Positions 1 through 9,673 of a stretch of 30,488 nt of DNA are shown in pieces. A model generated the notes under the pieces. The model worked only from the letters and a program-made list of their open reading frames with translations, ran no database searches and was not told the origin of the DNA. This stretch comes from Flammeovirgaceae bacterium (lineage in GTDB: Bacteria; Bacteroidota; Bacteroidia; Cytophagales; Cyclobacteriaceae), in the NCBI GenBank assembly GCA_016712035.1, contig JADJRT010000025.1, positions 1 through 30,488 of the forward strand. The letters run 5' to 3'. Made by a program: the position numbers and the translations under genes. Positions within the stretch are counted from its first letter, which is position 1. Each line of letters begins with the position of its first letter.

Positions 1-72
1 GGTAACCTTTTCAAAAAAAAACACGTAATGCCAAACTTATTCATAAAATCGGCAAAAAGGAAATGTCCCTAC

Positions 73-88
73 TCCGCCAGTTGGCGGA
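73..88. repeat. Short perfect inverted repeat
   Basis: TCCGCCA (73-79) pairs exactly with TGGCGGA (82-88) around a two-base centre. It lies in a GC-rich patch inside an AT-rich spacer. It has no T-tract after it, so it is not an intrinsic terminator, and is more likely one copy of a dispersed genomic palindrome. Confidence 0.6.
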
Positions 89-166
89 TTCGGGACACAG
101 GTCTCCCTACGCTAAAGCTTCGGGACACGGGTGTGCCTGACGCTTCGGTCAAGGGGACTCCTTAGG

Positions 167-305
167 TTACGATTCAAAATGCTTTCGATACTGGATATCG
201 ATACTGAAGTTGTGGTCTGAACCCTGACGCAATGGTTTGGGGAAGGTCAGGGCAAGCTCCTGATACTTACGATTCAATACTTTTCGATCCTGGATGCTCG
301 ATCAG
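167..305. repeat. Pair of imperfect direct repeats, 100-bp offset
   Basis: TTACGATTCAA occurs at 167-177 and again at 267-277. In both copies it is followed by a TTTCGAT-x-CTGGAT segment and then a CGAT, so about 38 bases are similar. The copies have diverged, which suggests an old duplication or two members of a dispersed repeat family. Confidence 0.55.
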
Positions 306-553
306 GGGGCTGACCAACAATTCTTGCGGTCATCGTTCCCGCTAGCTATAGGGTGGCATGACAGCATTTTGCAGACGTTTTTGGAAGCCCCCGAATAACC
401 CATTTCGACTTGATTACCATTTTGGAAATCCGGGGTGTGTCCCTACGCCAACTACCCTTGTTGATTAAAAAACTTCCGGAAGTCCAGGGTGAATGTTTTT
501 TATAAGTCTGAAACCTCAGGCTACCTTGCGACCAAATTTTGAGGTCTCGGTCA

Positions 554-2167
554 ATGTCTACAGCTAAATATATCTTCGTAACGGGTGGTGTAACATCTTC
601 TTTAGGCAAGGGAATTATCTCCGCCTCGCTGGGTAAGTTGTTACAAGCCAGAGGGTTCACCGTTACCATCCAAAAATTCGACCCGTATATTAATATAGAC
701 CCCGGAACGCTTAATCCGTATGAGCATGGCGAATGTTATGTGACGGATGACGGGGCCGAAACTGACCTGGACTTAGGCCATTACGAACGGTTTCTAAACG
801 TGGCCACCTCGCAGGCCAACAACGTTACCACCGGTCGCATCTATAATAATGTCATCACGAAAGAACGCAGAGGCGAATATCTGGGTAAAACGGTTCAGGT
901 GGTACCCCACATTACGGATGAGATAAAGAGAAACATTTTTCTGCTGGGCGAAACTGGTGAATACGATTTTATCATTACTGAGATTGGCGGATCGGTCGGT
1001 GACATTGAATCTTTGCCTTTTGTTGAAGCTGTGCGACAGGTGCGCTGGGATTTAGGCTCCAACAATGCACTGGTTATTCACCTCACCCTTATCCCCTACT
1101 TAAAGGCGGCCAAAGAACTAAAGACCAAGCCAACTCAGCATTCCGTTAAGGAGCTATTATCGTATGGTATCCAGCCCGATATTCTGGTTTGCCGCACGGA
1201 ACATCCGCTTTCTATGGAGATCCGGAAAAAACTGGCGCTGTTTTGCAATGTCAACCTGAATTCGGTTATCGAAGCCATTGATGCGGACACGATTTATGAT
1301 GTGCCGATGCTCATGCGTAAGGAAAAACTGGATGAACGCGTGCTCGCAAAACTAAAAATGCACCCCAAACAAGAACCCGATCTTGAGCAATGGAAAATCT
1401 TTTTAGGAAAACTTAAAAATCCGATCAACGAAGTCACCATTGGGTTGGTGGGCAAATATGTTTCGTTGCCGGATGCGTATAAGTCTATTGCCGAAGCTTT
1501 CATTCATGCCGGTGCGGAGAATGATTGTAAGGTTAATGTGAAGTGGATCTCGTCCGAAGATATTCATGTCGATACGGTAGCTTCCATTTTAGGAAATCTA
1601 GATGGTGTTTTGGTTGCCCCTGGTTTTGGTGAACGCGGCCTGGAGGGAAAAATTGAAGCCATTAAGTTCGTGCGTGAAAATAAAATTCCTTTTTTAGGAA
1701 TTTGTCTGGGGATGCAGTGTGCCGTGGTTGAGTTCTCGCGGCATGTTTTGAATTTGGCGGATGCCAGTACTACGGAGTTGAATCCGAAATCAAAACATCC
1801 GGTCATCGACATGATGGAAGAACAAAAGAAGATTACAAACAAAGGCGGCACGATGCGGTTAGGTTCTTACACCTGCAAAATAAAAAAGGGTTCGAAGGCT
1901 TATCAGATATATGGCGATACGACTATTCACGAACGCCACCGGCATCGCTATGAATTCAATAACAAGTTTCTGGAACAGATGGAAGAGGCTGGTCTAAAGG
2001 CAACGGGTGTTAATCCCGATACTAATCTGGTTGAGATCGTAGAGTTAAAAGATCATCCCTGGTTTATTGGGGTGCAATATCATCCTGAACTAAAGAGCAC
2101 TGTGCTCAATCCACATCCGCTGTTTGTCAAGTTTGTGGAGGCGGCTATGAATCATAAGAAAGTTTAG
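554..2167 (+). CDS. pyrG: CTP synthase (glutamine-hydrolysing)
   Basis: Makes CTP from UTP, ATP and glutamine in the cytoplasm. The protein is about 537 residues, the usual length, and appears intact. The N-terminal synthetase domain opens with KYIFVTGG and the P-loop GVTSSLGKG. The C-terminal class I glutamine amidotransferase domain has the nucleophile Cys at about residue 384 in GICLGMQ, and the His/Glu pair of the triad at about 510/512 in QYHPE. An in-frame TTG at 539 would add five residues, but the ATG at 554 is preferred because the conserved family start follows directly. It stands alone: yidC begins about 120 bases downstream. It is the only clean gene before the run of frameshifted genes, so base quality is better here. 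Confidence 0.97.
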   Translation: MSTAKYIFVTGGVTSSLGKGIISASLGKLLQARGFTVTIQKFDPYINIDPGTLNPYEHGECYVTDDGAETDLDLGHYERFLNVATSQANNVTTGRIYNNVITKERRGEYLGKTVQVVPHITDEIKRNIFLLGETGEYDFIITEIGGSVGDIESLPFVEAVRQVRWDLGSNNALVIHLTLIPYLKAAKELKTKPTQHSVKELLSYGIQPDILVCRTEHPLSMEIRKKLALFCNVNLNSVIEAIDADTIYDVPMLMRKEKLDERVLAKLKMHPKQEPDLEQWKIFLGKLKNPINEVTIGLVGKYVSLPDAYKSIAEAFIHAGAENDCKVNVKWISSEDIHVDTVASILGNLDGVLVAPGFGERGLEGKIEAIKFVRENKIPFLGICLGMQCAVVEFSRHVLNLADASTTELNPKSKHPVIDMMEEQKKITNKGGTMRLGSYTCKIKKGSKAYQIYGDTTIHERHRHRYEFNNKFLEQMEEAGLKATGVNPDTNLVEIVELKDHPWFIGVQYHPELKSTVLNPHPLFVKFVEAAMNHKKV

Positions 2168-2289
2168 TTGACAATTGAAAGTGGAAAAGCTGTTGGCAGG
2201 GAAATTGAGCAAGGGTCATTAGGGACAGTTGACAGAGTAATTTATCAATAGGAAGTAAGATTTGAGAGTATTTAAAATTAGGATTTATC

Positions 2290-4088
2290 ATGGATAGAAA
2301 TTCGGCCATAGGACTTACGCTTATTGCGGTCATGCTCTTAGTCTATTTTAATTTTTAGCACCCACACCCCCCATTCCGGATGCCGCCCCGGCCCAGGTAA
2401 TAACTCCGGCCATTGAAAAGGATAGTTTAACTGCTTCCACACAAAACAATCTCCCTTCCGGAGAAACCCTGCAGCAGTATGGAAGCCTTTCCTCATTCCT
2501 GACTGGAAATGAATCTTTAACATCCATTGAAAATGCTGATGTTAAAATTGAATTATCCAACCAAGGGTTTCTTAAAGAAGTAGAGTTAAAGAAATTCAAA
2601 ACCTATTCTCAAACACCGCTTTATCTTGCTAAAGATGGTAACAATAGATTTTCACTTCTGGCTACCTACGAAGGCAGAGAAGTAGATCTTTATAAACTTT
2701 TTTATTCCGTAAGCACCTCGAAAAAAAATGATACTACGCTTATAACGCTCACTGCTAACACAGGCGAGTCGGGGTACGTTAAACATGTTTACGCCATTCC
2801 CCCTTCTGGTTATCAAATCGGTTATCAGATTCAAACTTCCAGAATTACTTTAGGCGGAAAAAATCTCACCTACCGGTGGAACGATCAGGTTCCATTACAA
2901 GAAAAAGCGATTGCCGACAGTCGCACGAAGACGACCATCAACTATTATGATGTGAATGGAGACTTTGACAATCTCTCGCAAACATCGAACGATCTGGAGA
3001 CCGAAGCGTTAGCAACTCCCCTCAAGTGGGTATCCATACGCCAAAAGTTTTTTATCTCTGCCATTCTTGCCAAGAATTCATTTTCTGGGGGTGAGATTAA
3101 AACGGTAGCTAACGTGAATGATTCTGCTGTTGTAAAAGATGCCAGCATTGAACTGTGCATACCTGTAGAAGACCTCTCCGCACAGAAAGCCTCTTTCTCG
3201 TACTACTTCGGTCCAAACGATTACAGTGTTCTTCCAGATGTTGCGGAAGGATTTTCAAGAAACCTTGATCTGGGCTGGCCGCCTATGCTTTGGATCAACA
3301 AGTTTGTCATCATTCCGATTTTTCATTTTCTGGAAGGTTTTGTTGGCAGCTACGGTTTGATTATCGTGCTGCTCGTTTTGTTTGTTAAAATTCTTTTACT
3401 GCCGCTTTCCTACAAATCGTATTTGGGGATGGCGAAAATGAAATTGCTCAAGCCTGAGTTAGACCTCATTAAGGAAAAGAACGGAGAGAACATGACTCAA
3501 AATCAGCAAGATCAGATGAAGTTGTATCAGCAGGCGGGCGTTAACCCCTTTAGTGGTTGCATTCCGCTCTTACTTCAGATGCCGATTCTTTTTGCGATGT
3601 TTTATTTCTTCCCGGTTTCCATCGAGTTGCGACAAAAATCATTTCTGTGGGCCGAAGATTTGTCAACCTATGATTCCATCGTTAACCTTCCTTTCACCAT
3701 TCCCTTCTATGGAAGTCATGTAAGTTTATTTGTGCTTTTAATGACAGCTTCCACGCTAATTTATCAGTGGCAAAATAATCAACTAACCAATGTGACGGGC
3801 CCCATGAAATCTATGGGTTATGTGATGCCGGTTATCTTCATGTGTGTGCTTAACACTTTTTCGGCAGGCTTAAGTTTCTATTACTTTGTTTCAAACCTTG
3901 TTACGTTTGCCCAACAAGCCATCATCAAACGCTTTGTTGATGAAGACAAAATTATGGCTGTGATGGATGATCATAAGAAGAAGATGTTGGCCGGTGGAGG
4001 AACGGGTAAAAAATCCAGTTTTATGAGCAAACTCGAACAAGCCATGAAGGCGAGTGAGGAGGCGCGGAAGGCGAGTAAGAAGAAGTAA
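2290..4088 (+). CDS. yidC: Membrane protein insertase YidC (one frameshift)
   Basis: Inserts and folds inner-membrane proteins, alone or with SecYEG. The start at 2290 reads MDRNSAIGLTLIAVML, the first membrane helix, and stops at a TAG just after a run of five T (2352-2356). With one more T the frame continues cleanly (…LAPTPPIPDAAPA…) into the rest of the protein. The joined product is about 599 residues, normal for Bacteroidota YidC. A large periplasmic domain follows the first helix. The conserved insertase core holds the helices around FLEGFVGSYGLIIVLLVLF, the QQAGVNPFSGCIPLLLQMPI segment and the final SFYYFVSNLVTFAQQ helix. The tail is Lys-rich. The break is at a homopolymer in an essential gene, so a sequencing error is the likely cause. 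Confidence 0.95.
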
Positions 4089-4093
4089 TGGCC

Positions 4094-4126
4094 AATTGAC
4101 AATGGATAATTGACAATGGATAATTG
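4094..4126. repeat. Tandem AATTGACAATGGAT repeat
   Basis: The 14-base unit AATTGACAATGGAT occurs twice without a gap (4094-4107, 4108-4121), followed by a partial third copy (AATTG). It begins six bases after the yidC stop. A similar TTGACAATTG phrase follows pyrG at 2168. It looks like a spacer repeat rather than a coding or promoter element. Confidence 0.8.
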
Positions 4127-4149
4127 GCGCATTCCCCTATATTTTGTGA

Positions 4150-4175
4150 CCCCGATTACTTCAGGGCTTTTTTTT
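4150..4175 (+). terminator. Weak possible intrinsic terminator after yidC
   Basis: A short hairpin (CCCCGA at 4150-4155 with TCAGGG at 4161-4166, one mismatch, five-base loop) is followed by one C and eight T. It is placed correctly between yidC and parA. The stem is short, so termination may be partial. Confidence 0.4.
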
Positions 4176-4202
4176 AACTGAACAAGCACTGAAAACCGGA
4201 TA

Positions 4203-4975
4203 ATGGGTAAAATCATCGCAATACGAAATCAAACAGGAGGCGTTGGCAAAACAACCACAGCAATTAATCTGGCTGCCAGTCTTGCCGTGCTCGAGTGTAA
4301 AACCCTACTCGTTGATGCTGACCCGCAGGCCAACTCTACGTCCGGTTTGGGTATTAATCCTAAGGAAGTAAAGCAGAGCATTTACGAATGTATGGTGGAT
4401 GGGGTTAATCCCTAGACGCCATTGTTAAAAATGATTTGAAGTTTTGCATATTCTTCCCTCCCATATTGATTTGGTTGGCGCGGAAGTTGAGATGGTGAAT
4501 ATTGAACACCGGGAAGAAAATGAAAAATGCGCTGCCTGAGCAGGTAAAAGATTTATACGATTTCATCATTATCGATTGTTCGCCATCCTTGGGTTTGATC
4601 ACCATTAACTCCCTTACTGCGGCAGACTCGGTGATGATACCGGTGCAGTGCGAATATTTTGCGTTGGAAGGATTGGGTAAGCTGCTTCAACACGATTAAG
4701 ATTATTCAGACCAGGCTAAACCCAAATCTGGAGATAGAAGGGATTTTATTAACCTTATATGATTCCGCACTTCGCTGGGTAATCAGGTTGTTGAAGAAGT
4801 TCGCACCCACTTTAAGAACATCGCCTTCAAAACGATCATTCCCCGAAATGTTAAGTTAAGTGAATCGCCCAGTTTTGGGCTACCTGTAATTGTGCACGAT
4901 GCCGAGAGTAAAGGAGCCATCAGTTATTTAAATCTGGCTCATGAGATTCTCGATAAAAATGGAATAGTACGATGA
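4203..4975 (+). CDS. parA: Chromosome partition ATPase ParA/Soj (several frameshifts)
   Basis: A ParA-family ATPase that works with ParB in chromosome segregation. The pieces join in family order: the deviant Walker A region GGVGKTTTAINLAASLA (from about residue 12), the DADPQANSTSG motif, HILPSHIDLVGAEVEMVN, the Walker B segment DFIIIDCSPSLGLITINSL, PVQCEYFALEGLGKL, and the tail KTIIPRNVKLSESPSFG / HDAESKGAISYLNLA. At least five frame changes are needed, near 4411, 4440, 4510, 4685 and 4775; most fit a lost base. Residue 11 is Thr where the family has its signature Lys before GGVGKT. With this error density that is probably a miscall. The TGA overlaps the parB ATG by four bases (ATGA), so the two are translationally coupled. 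Length fits the usual 255-260 residues. Confidence 0.93.
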
Positions 4976-5861
4976 GTAAGAAAAGAGCATTAGGTCGGGG
5001 CCTGAGCGCCTTATTGAGCGACACGCCCGATGAGGTTAGATTAGATGTGGATGTAAGTTCGCCCGTAGGATCTCATAAAAACAATGATTCTATCAATGAA
5101 ATTCCGCTTTCTGAAATAGAAACCAATCCTTTTCAACCGAGACAACATTTTGATAAGGAGGCCCTCAGGGAACTCGCTGAATCCATTAAAGTTCATGGCA
5201 TTATTCAGCCGATAACTGTTCGAAGACTTTCTGCTAAACAATATCAATTAATCTCTGGTGAACGCAGATTTCAGGCATCAAAAATGGCAGGGCTTACGGC
5301 CGTGCCCGCCTATGTACGCACGGCAGACGATCAGCAGATGCTGGAGATGGCGTTGATCGAAAATATTCAACGTGAAAATTTAAATCCCATTGAAATTTCG
5401 CTTAGCTATCAAAGGTTAATCAGCGAATGTGATCTCAAACAGGAAGAGTTAGGTGAACGGGTGGGTAAAAATCGTTCAACCGTAACGAATTACCTACGAC
5501 TTTAAAGCTTCCGCCAGATATCCAGATTGCAGTACGCGATAATCGTCTATCCATGGGGCATGCACGCGCCATCATCAATGTTGAAAATCCTGAATCACAA
5601 CTTTATTTTCAAAAAAGTGTTGGCCGAAGATTTCGGTTCGGAACGGAAAGTTGGAAGTAATCAATGCATCGCCAAATACCAAGGAAAGCAACAGCCTCTA
5701 CACCCGCTCAATCAAAAGAAATTAATCAGTTACAATCACGCTTGTCATCACATTTTGGCACGAAAGTTAGTGTTAAGAGTGACGGCAAGAAAGGTGATAT
5801 CCGAATCCCGTTTTTATCCGTTGAGGACCTTAACCGAATTCTTGATATTCTAAAATTGTAG
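4972..5861 (+). CDS. parB: Chromosome partition protein ParB/Spo0J (frameshifts)
   Basis: The centromere-binding partner of ParA, which binds parS and spreads using CTP. It starts MSKKRALGRGLSALLS, the standard beginning. The ParB N-terminal domain shows IPLSEIETNPFQPR, SGERRFQASKMAG and ALIENIQRENLNPIE. The helix-turn-helix GERVGKNRSTVTNYLRL ends at a false stop at 5503-5505. One added base restores KLPPDIQIAVRDNRLSMGHARA and on to NVENPESQLYFQ. Two or more further frame changes (about 5615-5650 and 5715-5735) lead to the C-terminal dimer domain LQSRLSSHFGTKVSVKS and LNRILDIL. About 296 residues after repair, as expected. No copy of the parS palindrome was found nearby. The next gene begins one base after the stop. 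Confidence 0.93.
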
Positions 5862-5862
5862 C

Positions 5863-6458
5863 ATGCGCGAAGCCATTCTTGGCATCCTGTTGTTTTCATT
5901 CACAGTCTGTCACTCGCAAGAGAACAGCGCAGACACTATACCGCGTGGAAATTTGGCCGACACCGTAGCTATGGATACCAGACCCGTAGAGCCCATGGAA
6001 TCTTATGCCACCCGGTATGATCCGCGTAAAGCGATATTTTATGCAGCCGTGCTACCGGGGTTGGGCCAGATCTATAACAAAAAATATTGGAAATTACCCT
6101 TCGTTTATGGCGGCTTTGGGGCACTGATTTATGTGGACCATTTTTATCACACTGAATACAAAAATATACAAATGAACTCTTTGACATTCTTAATGATCCA
6201 AACTCTGGTGGCATAAGTCCGGAAGGATTAACAGAAGATCAACTTCGTACACTTATCGACAAGGCAAGGAGAGAACGTGATTTCTTTATTATTTTGACCG
6301 GCATGTTTTATATTCTTCAAATCGTAGATGCACATGTAGATGCGCACCTAAAGGAATTTGATTTGAATCCAAAACTTCAGGTGCGCATCGAGCCCATGAT
6401 GGAAAACAGTTTACAGTTTGGACGCACCCGGGGCATGGCTTTGATATTTAAATTTTGA
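5863..6458 (+). CDS. DUF5683 domain protein, exported/membrane (one frameshift)
   Basis: Function unknown; a family found in Bacteroidota next to parB and dapB. A signal peptide is visible (MREAILGILLFSFTVCHSQ), followed by a Pro/Asp-rich linker. Then comes the conserved core: DPRKAIFYAAVLPGLGQIYN, KYWKLPFVYGGFGALIY and, after a break, RDFFIILTGMFYILQIVDAHVDAHL. The last two are membrane-like segments. It ends in a beta-rich tail. The frame changes by one lost base in the A-rich stretch at about 6160-6170. The joined protein is about 198 residues. It starts one base after parB and is followed by dapB, so all are probably one transcript. Confidence 0.88.
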
Positions 6459-6482
6459 TTGCGGAAGTTTAAAGAAAAAGGG

Positions 6483-7178
6483 ATGAAGATATTGCTGATC
6501 GGATATGGTAAAATGGGCAAGACAATTGAAGCCATCGCGCTTAATCGCGGACATGAAATTGGGTAAGATTGATGTTGATGATAATCTCCATGCCTATAAG
6601 ATCCGGTAGATGTGGCCATCGAATTTACCCAGCCACAATCGGTAGTTAGTAACCTGAAAGCCTGTATAGATAAAGGTATTCCTGTCGTGTGTGGTACCAC
6701 AGGTTGGGCAAATCAACAGCAAGAGGTAGAGCATTTTTGTAAAGTGAAGAACGGAACACTACTCTATTCTTCAAACTTTAGCCTCGGTGTAAATATTTTC
6801 TTTAAGCTAAACGAATATTTAGCACGTATGATGGATCGATACCCGCAATACGAAGTAGCTATTGACGAAACTCACCATACACAAAAAAAAGATGCGCCCA
6901 GTGGCACAGCCATCTCGCTGGCCCATGGAGTTATCAAAAATCTAACCCGGAAAAAAGAATGGGCGTTAGAGACAACTGAAAATCCGGAAGCGCTCGTTAT
7001 TAAGTCTTTCCGGGTTGACCCGGCACCGGGCACCCATGTGGTTAAATATAAATCGGTTATAGACGATATTGAGATCACGCATACGGCACATTCCCGTGAA
7101 GGGTTTGCTCTAGGAGCCGTTTTGGTGGCTGAATGGTTAGCCGGAAAAAAAGGAGTTTTTACAATGGATGATTTTTAG
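6483..7178 (+). CDS. dapB: 4-hydroxy-tetrahydrodipicolinate reductase (frameshifts)
   Basis: Reduces hydroxy-tetrahydrodipicolinate in the lysine/diaminopimelate pathway, which supplies peptidoglycan crosslinks. The start MKILLIGYGKMGKTIE carries the nucleotide-binding GxGxxG loop. The frame is lost near 6547 (after HEIG) and regained near 6600, in a stretch that reads KIDVDDNLHAYK and PVDVAIEFTQ in the neighbouring frames. The rest is open: PVVCGTTGW, SSNFSLGVNIFF, the active-site DETHHTQKKDAPSGTA, and HSREGFALGAVLVAEWL at the C-terminus. The length of about 231 residues is close to the 238-240 of the short Bacteroidota form. It lies between DUF5683 (25 bases upstream) and lepB (about 60 bases downstream). 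Confidence 0.94.
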
Positions 7179-7239
7179 AGTTGTAGCTCCGGCTAACTCA
7201 AAAATCAGTTTATTTGCCAGATTTTTAAATGTTCTTGAT

Positions 7240-8400
7240 ATGAATTGGAAGTTTTGGGAGAAGAAGTCGAAAACAGAAGTTGAAAAAAAAGCCTAAATCG
7301 GCATTGCGCGAGTGGTGGGATGCGGTTCTCTTTGCCGTAGTGGCTGCAACGCTAATTCGCTGGCTGATTATGGAGGCCTACACAATCCCTACACCTTCTA
7401 TGGAAAATTCCATGCTGGTGGGTGACTTTCTGTTTGTAAGTAAATTCCATTATGGCACACGGACACCCCGCACACCAATTCAGATTCCCTTACACATCAA
7501 AAAATATGGTTCACTAATATTCCCTCCTACGCTGATTGGATTCAATTGCCAACCTACCGCTTACCGGGTTTTACTCATGTAAAGCGGAATGATGTTGTTG
7601 TCTTTAATGTGCCCGGTATTGCTGAAAATAATTATCCGAGTACAAATCAAGCTACCTGGATAGATTACCCCGTTGACCTAAAAACCAATTACATTAAGCG
7701 CTGTGTGGCTGTATCGGGCGATGTACTCGAAATTAAAGACCGACAGTTAATTATCAATGGCGAGGCTCAAGTTAATCCGCCTCAAATGCAACTCAGTTAT
7801 TTAGTGACAGCCAAAGATGAGATTAACGAACGCAACCTGGAAAATCTGGATCTTGATCCGGATGATTACACGTTTATGGGAAGACCTGAAGCAGACAAGG
7901 CTGTTTACCAAATGTTTCTAACCCAGGAGAAAGTAGACAAGTTGAAAGCATTGCCGTATGTTATTTCCGTTAGCGAAGACTATCGCACCGATGAGGGGCC
8001 GGACATGAGAATTTTTCCAGGGGCAAAATACGGTGCATGGAATGGCGATACCTATGGCCCTTTGGTAATTCCAAAAGAAGGAATGAAAATCGCGATCAAT
8101 GATTCAACTTTGTATACCTATGGAAAAGTAATCGAGAAGTATGATCTTAATAAAGACGTTAAGATTGAAGGTTCTAAACTTTTCATTGAAGGGAAAGAGA
8201 TCACTGAGTATACCTTTAATCAGAACTATTACTTTATGATGGGTGACAATCGCCACAACTCCCTTGACTCGCGTTATTGGGGCTTCGTGCCCGAAGATCA
8301 TATTGTTGGTAAAGGATTCTTTATCTGGTTATCGATTGATAAACATGGAAGTTTCTTCAATAAGATCCGATGGAGTCGGTTCTTTAAATTGATTAAGTAA
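7240..8400 (+). CDS. lepB: Signal peptidase I (two frameshifts)
   Basis: Membrane serine/lysine protease (family S26) that removes signal peptides. The N-terminus MNWKFWEKKSKTEVEKK breaks at an eight-A run (7282-7289). The next frame continues KPKSALREWWDAVLFAVVAATLIRWLI, the membrane anchor. The catalytic Ser (about residue 54) is in TIPTPSMENSML. A second break near 7485-7494 splits the strand before WIQLPTYRLPGFTHVKRNDVVVFNVPG. The Lys of the dyad is in YIKRCVAVSGD. The conserved MMGDNRHNSLDSRYWGFVP box is near the end. At about 386 residues it is the long Bacteroidota form, with an inserted region between the Lys box and the GDNR box. It is the last gene of the parA-lepB group. Confidence 0.95.
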
Positions 8401-8451
8401 CTTGTCTCTGGTTACTCGTTTCTGGATACTTACGTTAGTCATTGGTGTTCA

Positions 8452-8507
8452 GTAATCAGTGGCTAGTAACTAGAATCCAGTGACCAGTAACTAGCAACTA
8501 ATAACCA
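8452..8507. repeat. Degenerate AGTAACTAG/CAGTAAC repeats
   Basis: AGTAACTAG occurs at 8465-8473 and 8486-8494, 21 bases apart, among related words AGTAATCAGT, AACTAATAACCAGT and CCAGTGACCAGT. It lies between the convergent lepB and ung ends. There is no clear hairpin with a T-tract. Similar AGTAATCAG words recur at 24081-24110, so this is probably a dispersed spacer repeat. Confidence 0.6.
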
Positions 8508-8511
8508 GTTT

Positions 8512-9180
8512 TCACCAATCAATTTCTTTTAGTCCTTTGGCTTTCAGGTATTCGTTGGTTTTGCTAAAATGTTTATTACCAAAAAAACCTCGATCGGCAG
8601 AAAACGGAGATGGATGAGGTGACATCAATACGTGGTGGCGAGCGCGGTCAATGATTTCCCCCTTCTTTTGTGCGTAGGCACCCCATAAAAGAAAAACAAT
8701 ATTATTCTTCTTGTCAGAAATCTCCTTAATCACCGAATCCGTAAATACCTCCCACCCTTTGTTTTGATGCGAGCCTGGTGCGGAAGCTCTTACTGTTAAC
8801 GTAGCGTTAAGAAGCAGCACACCTGATTAGCCCATCGTTCCAAGTCCCCACTTTTTGGAATGGGTTTGCCCAAATCATTTTTAATTTCCTTAAAGATATT
8901 TTTGAGGGAGGGGGGAATAGTAATTCCATCCCGAACAGAAAAGCAAAGGCCATTTGCCTGACCTGCCCCGTGGTAAGGATCTTGCCCTATGATTACAACT
9001 TTTATACTCCCGAAATCCGCACAATCAAACGCCCGAAAAAATTTCCTTGCCTGGAGGATACACCATTTGGGTCTTATATTCATCTTTAACAAACCTGATT
9101 AATTGCTCGAAATAAGGTTTTTCAAACTCATTTTTGAGACCATCTTTCCAGGAGGATGCGATTTTTATGTCCGTAACCAT
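8512..9180 (-). CDS. ung: Uracil-DNA glycosylase (two frameshifts)
   Basis: Removes uracil from DNA as the first step of base excision repair. Read on the minus strand it starts MVTDIKIASSWKDGLKNEF. The water-activating loop GQDPYHGAGQANGLCFSV, the IPPSLKNIFKEI segment, and the DNA-intercalating HPSPFSA loop are all present. Two breaks occur: an extra base in the A6 run at 9036-9041 (T6 in the gene, splitting GKEIF/RAFDCADF), and a lost G near 8821 (splitting ERWANQ/VLLLNATLTVR). The joined protein of about 222 residues has normal length. It is divergent from apaG, sharing a 72-base spacer, and convergent with lepB. Confidence 0.94.
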
Positions 9181-9218
9181 GAAATTTAAATTTTCGGTGA
9201 ACGTAAGTCGCAACCGGG

Positions 9219-9247
9219 TTGAAAAATAGAAAAAAATGATATTTTTG
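9219..9247 (+). promoter_or_regulatory. Predicted promoter for apaG
   Basis: TTG (9219-9221) is followed after 18 bases by TATTTTTG (9240-9247), which fits the Bacteroidetes -7 element TAnnTTTG exactly. The element ends only five bases before the apaG ATG, so the message would be almost leaderless. The region is very A/T rich, so a chance match is possible. Confidence 0.4.
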
Positions 9248-9252
9248 AACGA

Positions 9253-9638
9253 ATGATTGCCGAAATAACACAAGGAATTAAGGTTAGCGTGGAAACTGAG
9301 TATCAACCTTCCTACTCAAGTCCCAGCCAATATCACTATGTGTTCACTTACCGCATTACGATCGGAAACCAAAGCGATTTTACCATTCAGCTTTTAAGAA
9401 GGCATTGGCATATTCATGATGCTGGTTTTTAGCCCGCGAAGTGGAGGGGGAAGGCGTTGTGGGACAACAACCTGTTTTAGAACCCGGCCAAAGTCATCAA
9501 TATGTTTCGGGGTGTAATTTAAAATCAGGTATTGGCAAAATGGCGGGCACCTATCAAATGGAACGTATTGTTAATGGCGCCCGGTTTGAAGTCTTGATTC
9601 CCGAGTTTACCATGATCGCCCCGATCCGATTAAACTAA
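9253..9638 (+). CDS. apaG: ApaG domain protein (Co2+/Mg2+ efflux protein family; one frameshift)
   Basis: A small protein with an immunoglobulin-like beta-sandwich. The family was linked genetically to cobalt/magnesium handling and binds pyrophosphate-like ligands; its true role is uncertain. It begins MIAEITQGIKVSVETEYQ and continues HYVFTYRITIGNQSDFTIQL and RRHWHIHDAG. After a false stop at a five-T run (9426-9430) the next frame continues REVEGEGVVGQQPVLEPGQ, SHQYVSGCNL, KMAGTYQMERIVNGARFEV and IPEFTMIAPIRLN. One added base gives about 128 residues, the expected size. It is divergent from ung. Confidence 0.93.
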
Positions 9639-9673
9639 TGACAATAAAAACGCTAAAACCAGATCGCCACTCA

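Larger units (their letters stand above)
1..553. other. Non-coding region upstream of pyrG
   Basis: No reading frame here resembles a known protein. The stretch holds several short repeats and inverted repeats: a 7-bp stem at 73-79/82-88, CCCTGAC at 222-228 pairing with GTCAGGG at 246-252, and a pair of direct repeats 100 bases apart from 167 and 267. Phrases built around GGGACAC and TCCCTAC recur between 61 and 130 and again near 436-445. This is typical of spacer repeats in Bacteroidota genomes. A promoter for pyrG probably lies in the last 100 bases, but I could not find a convincing TAnnTTTG element. Confidence 0.6.

Noticed and set aside
346..669. Minus-strand open frame of 107 codons at the pyrG start
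   Set aside because: It overlaps the highly conserved pyrG N-terminus and resembles no protein.
2352..2358. Programmed ribosomal frameshift in yidC
   Set aside because: There is only a T5 run, with no slippery heptamer plus structure, and the neighbouring genes show the same kind of breaks, so a sequencing error is simpler.
4089..6480. parS site near parAB
   Set aside because: I looked for the GTTCCACGTGGAAC-type palindrome and close variants and saw none in the window.
8401..8511. Terminator between lepB and ung
   Set aside because: The AGTAACTAG words give only weak pairing and no T-tract on either strand.
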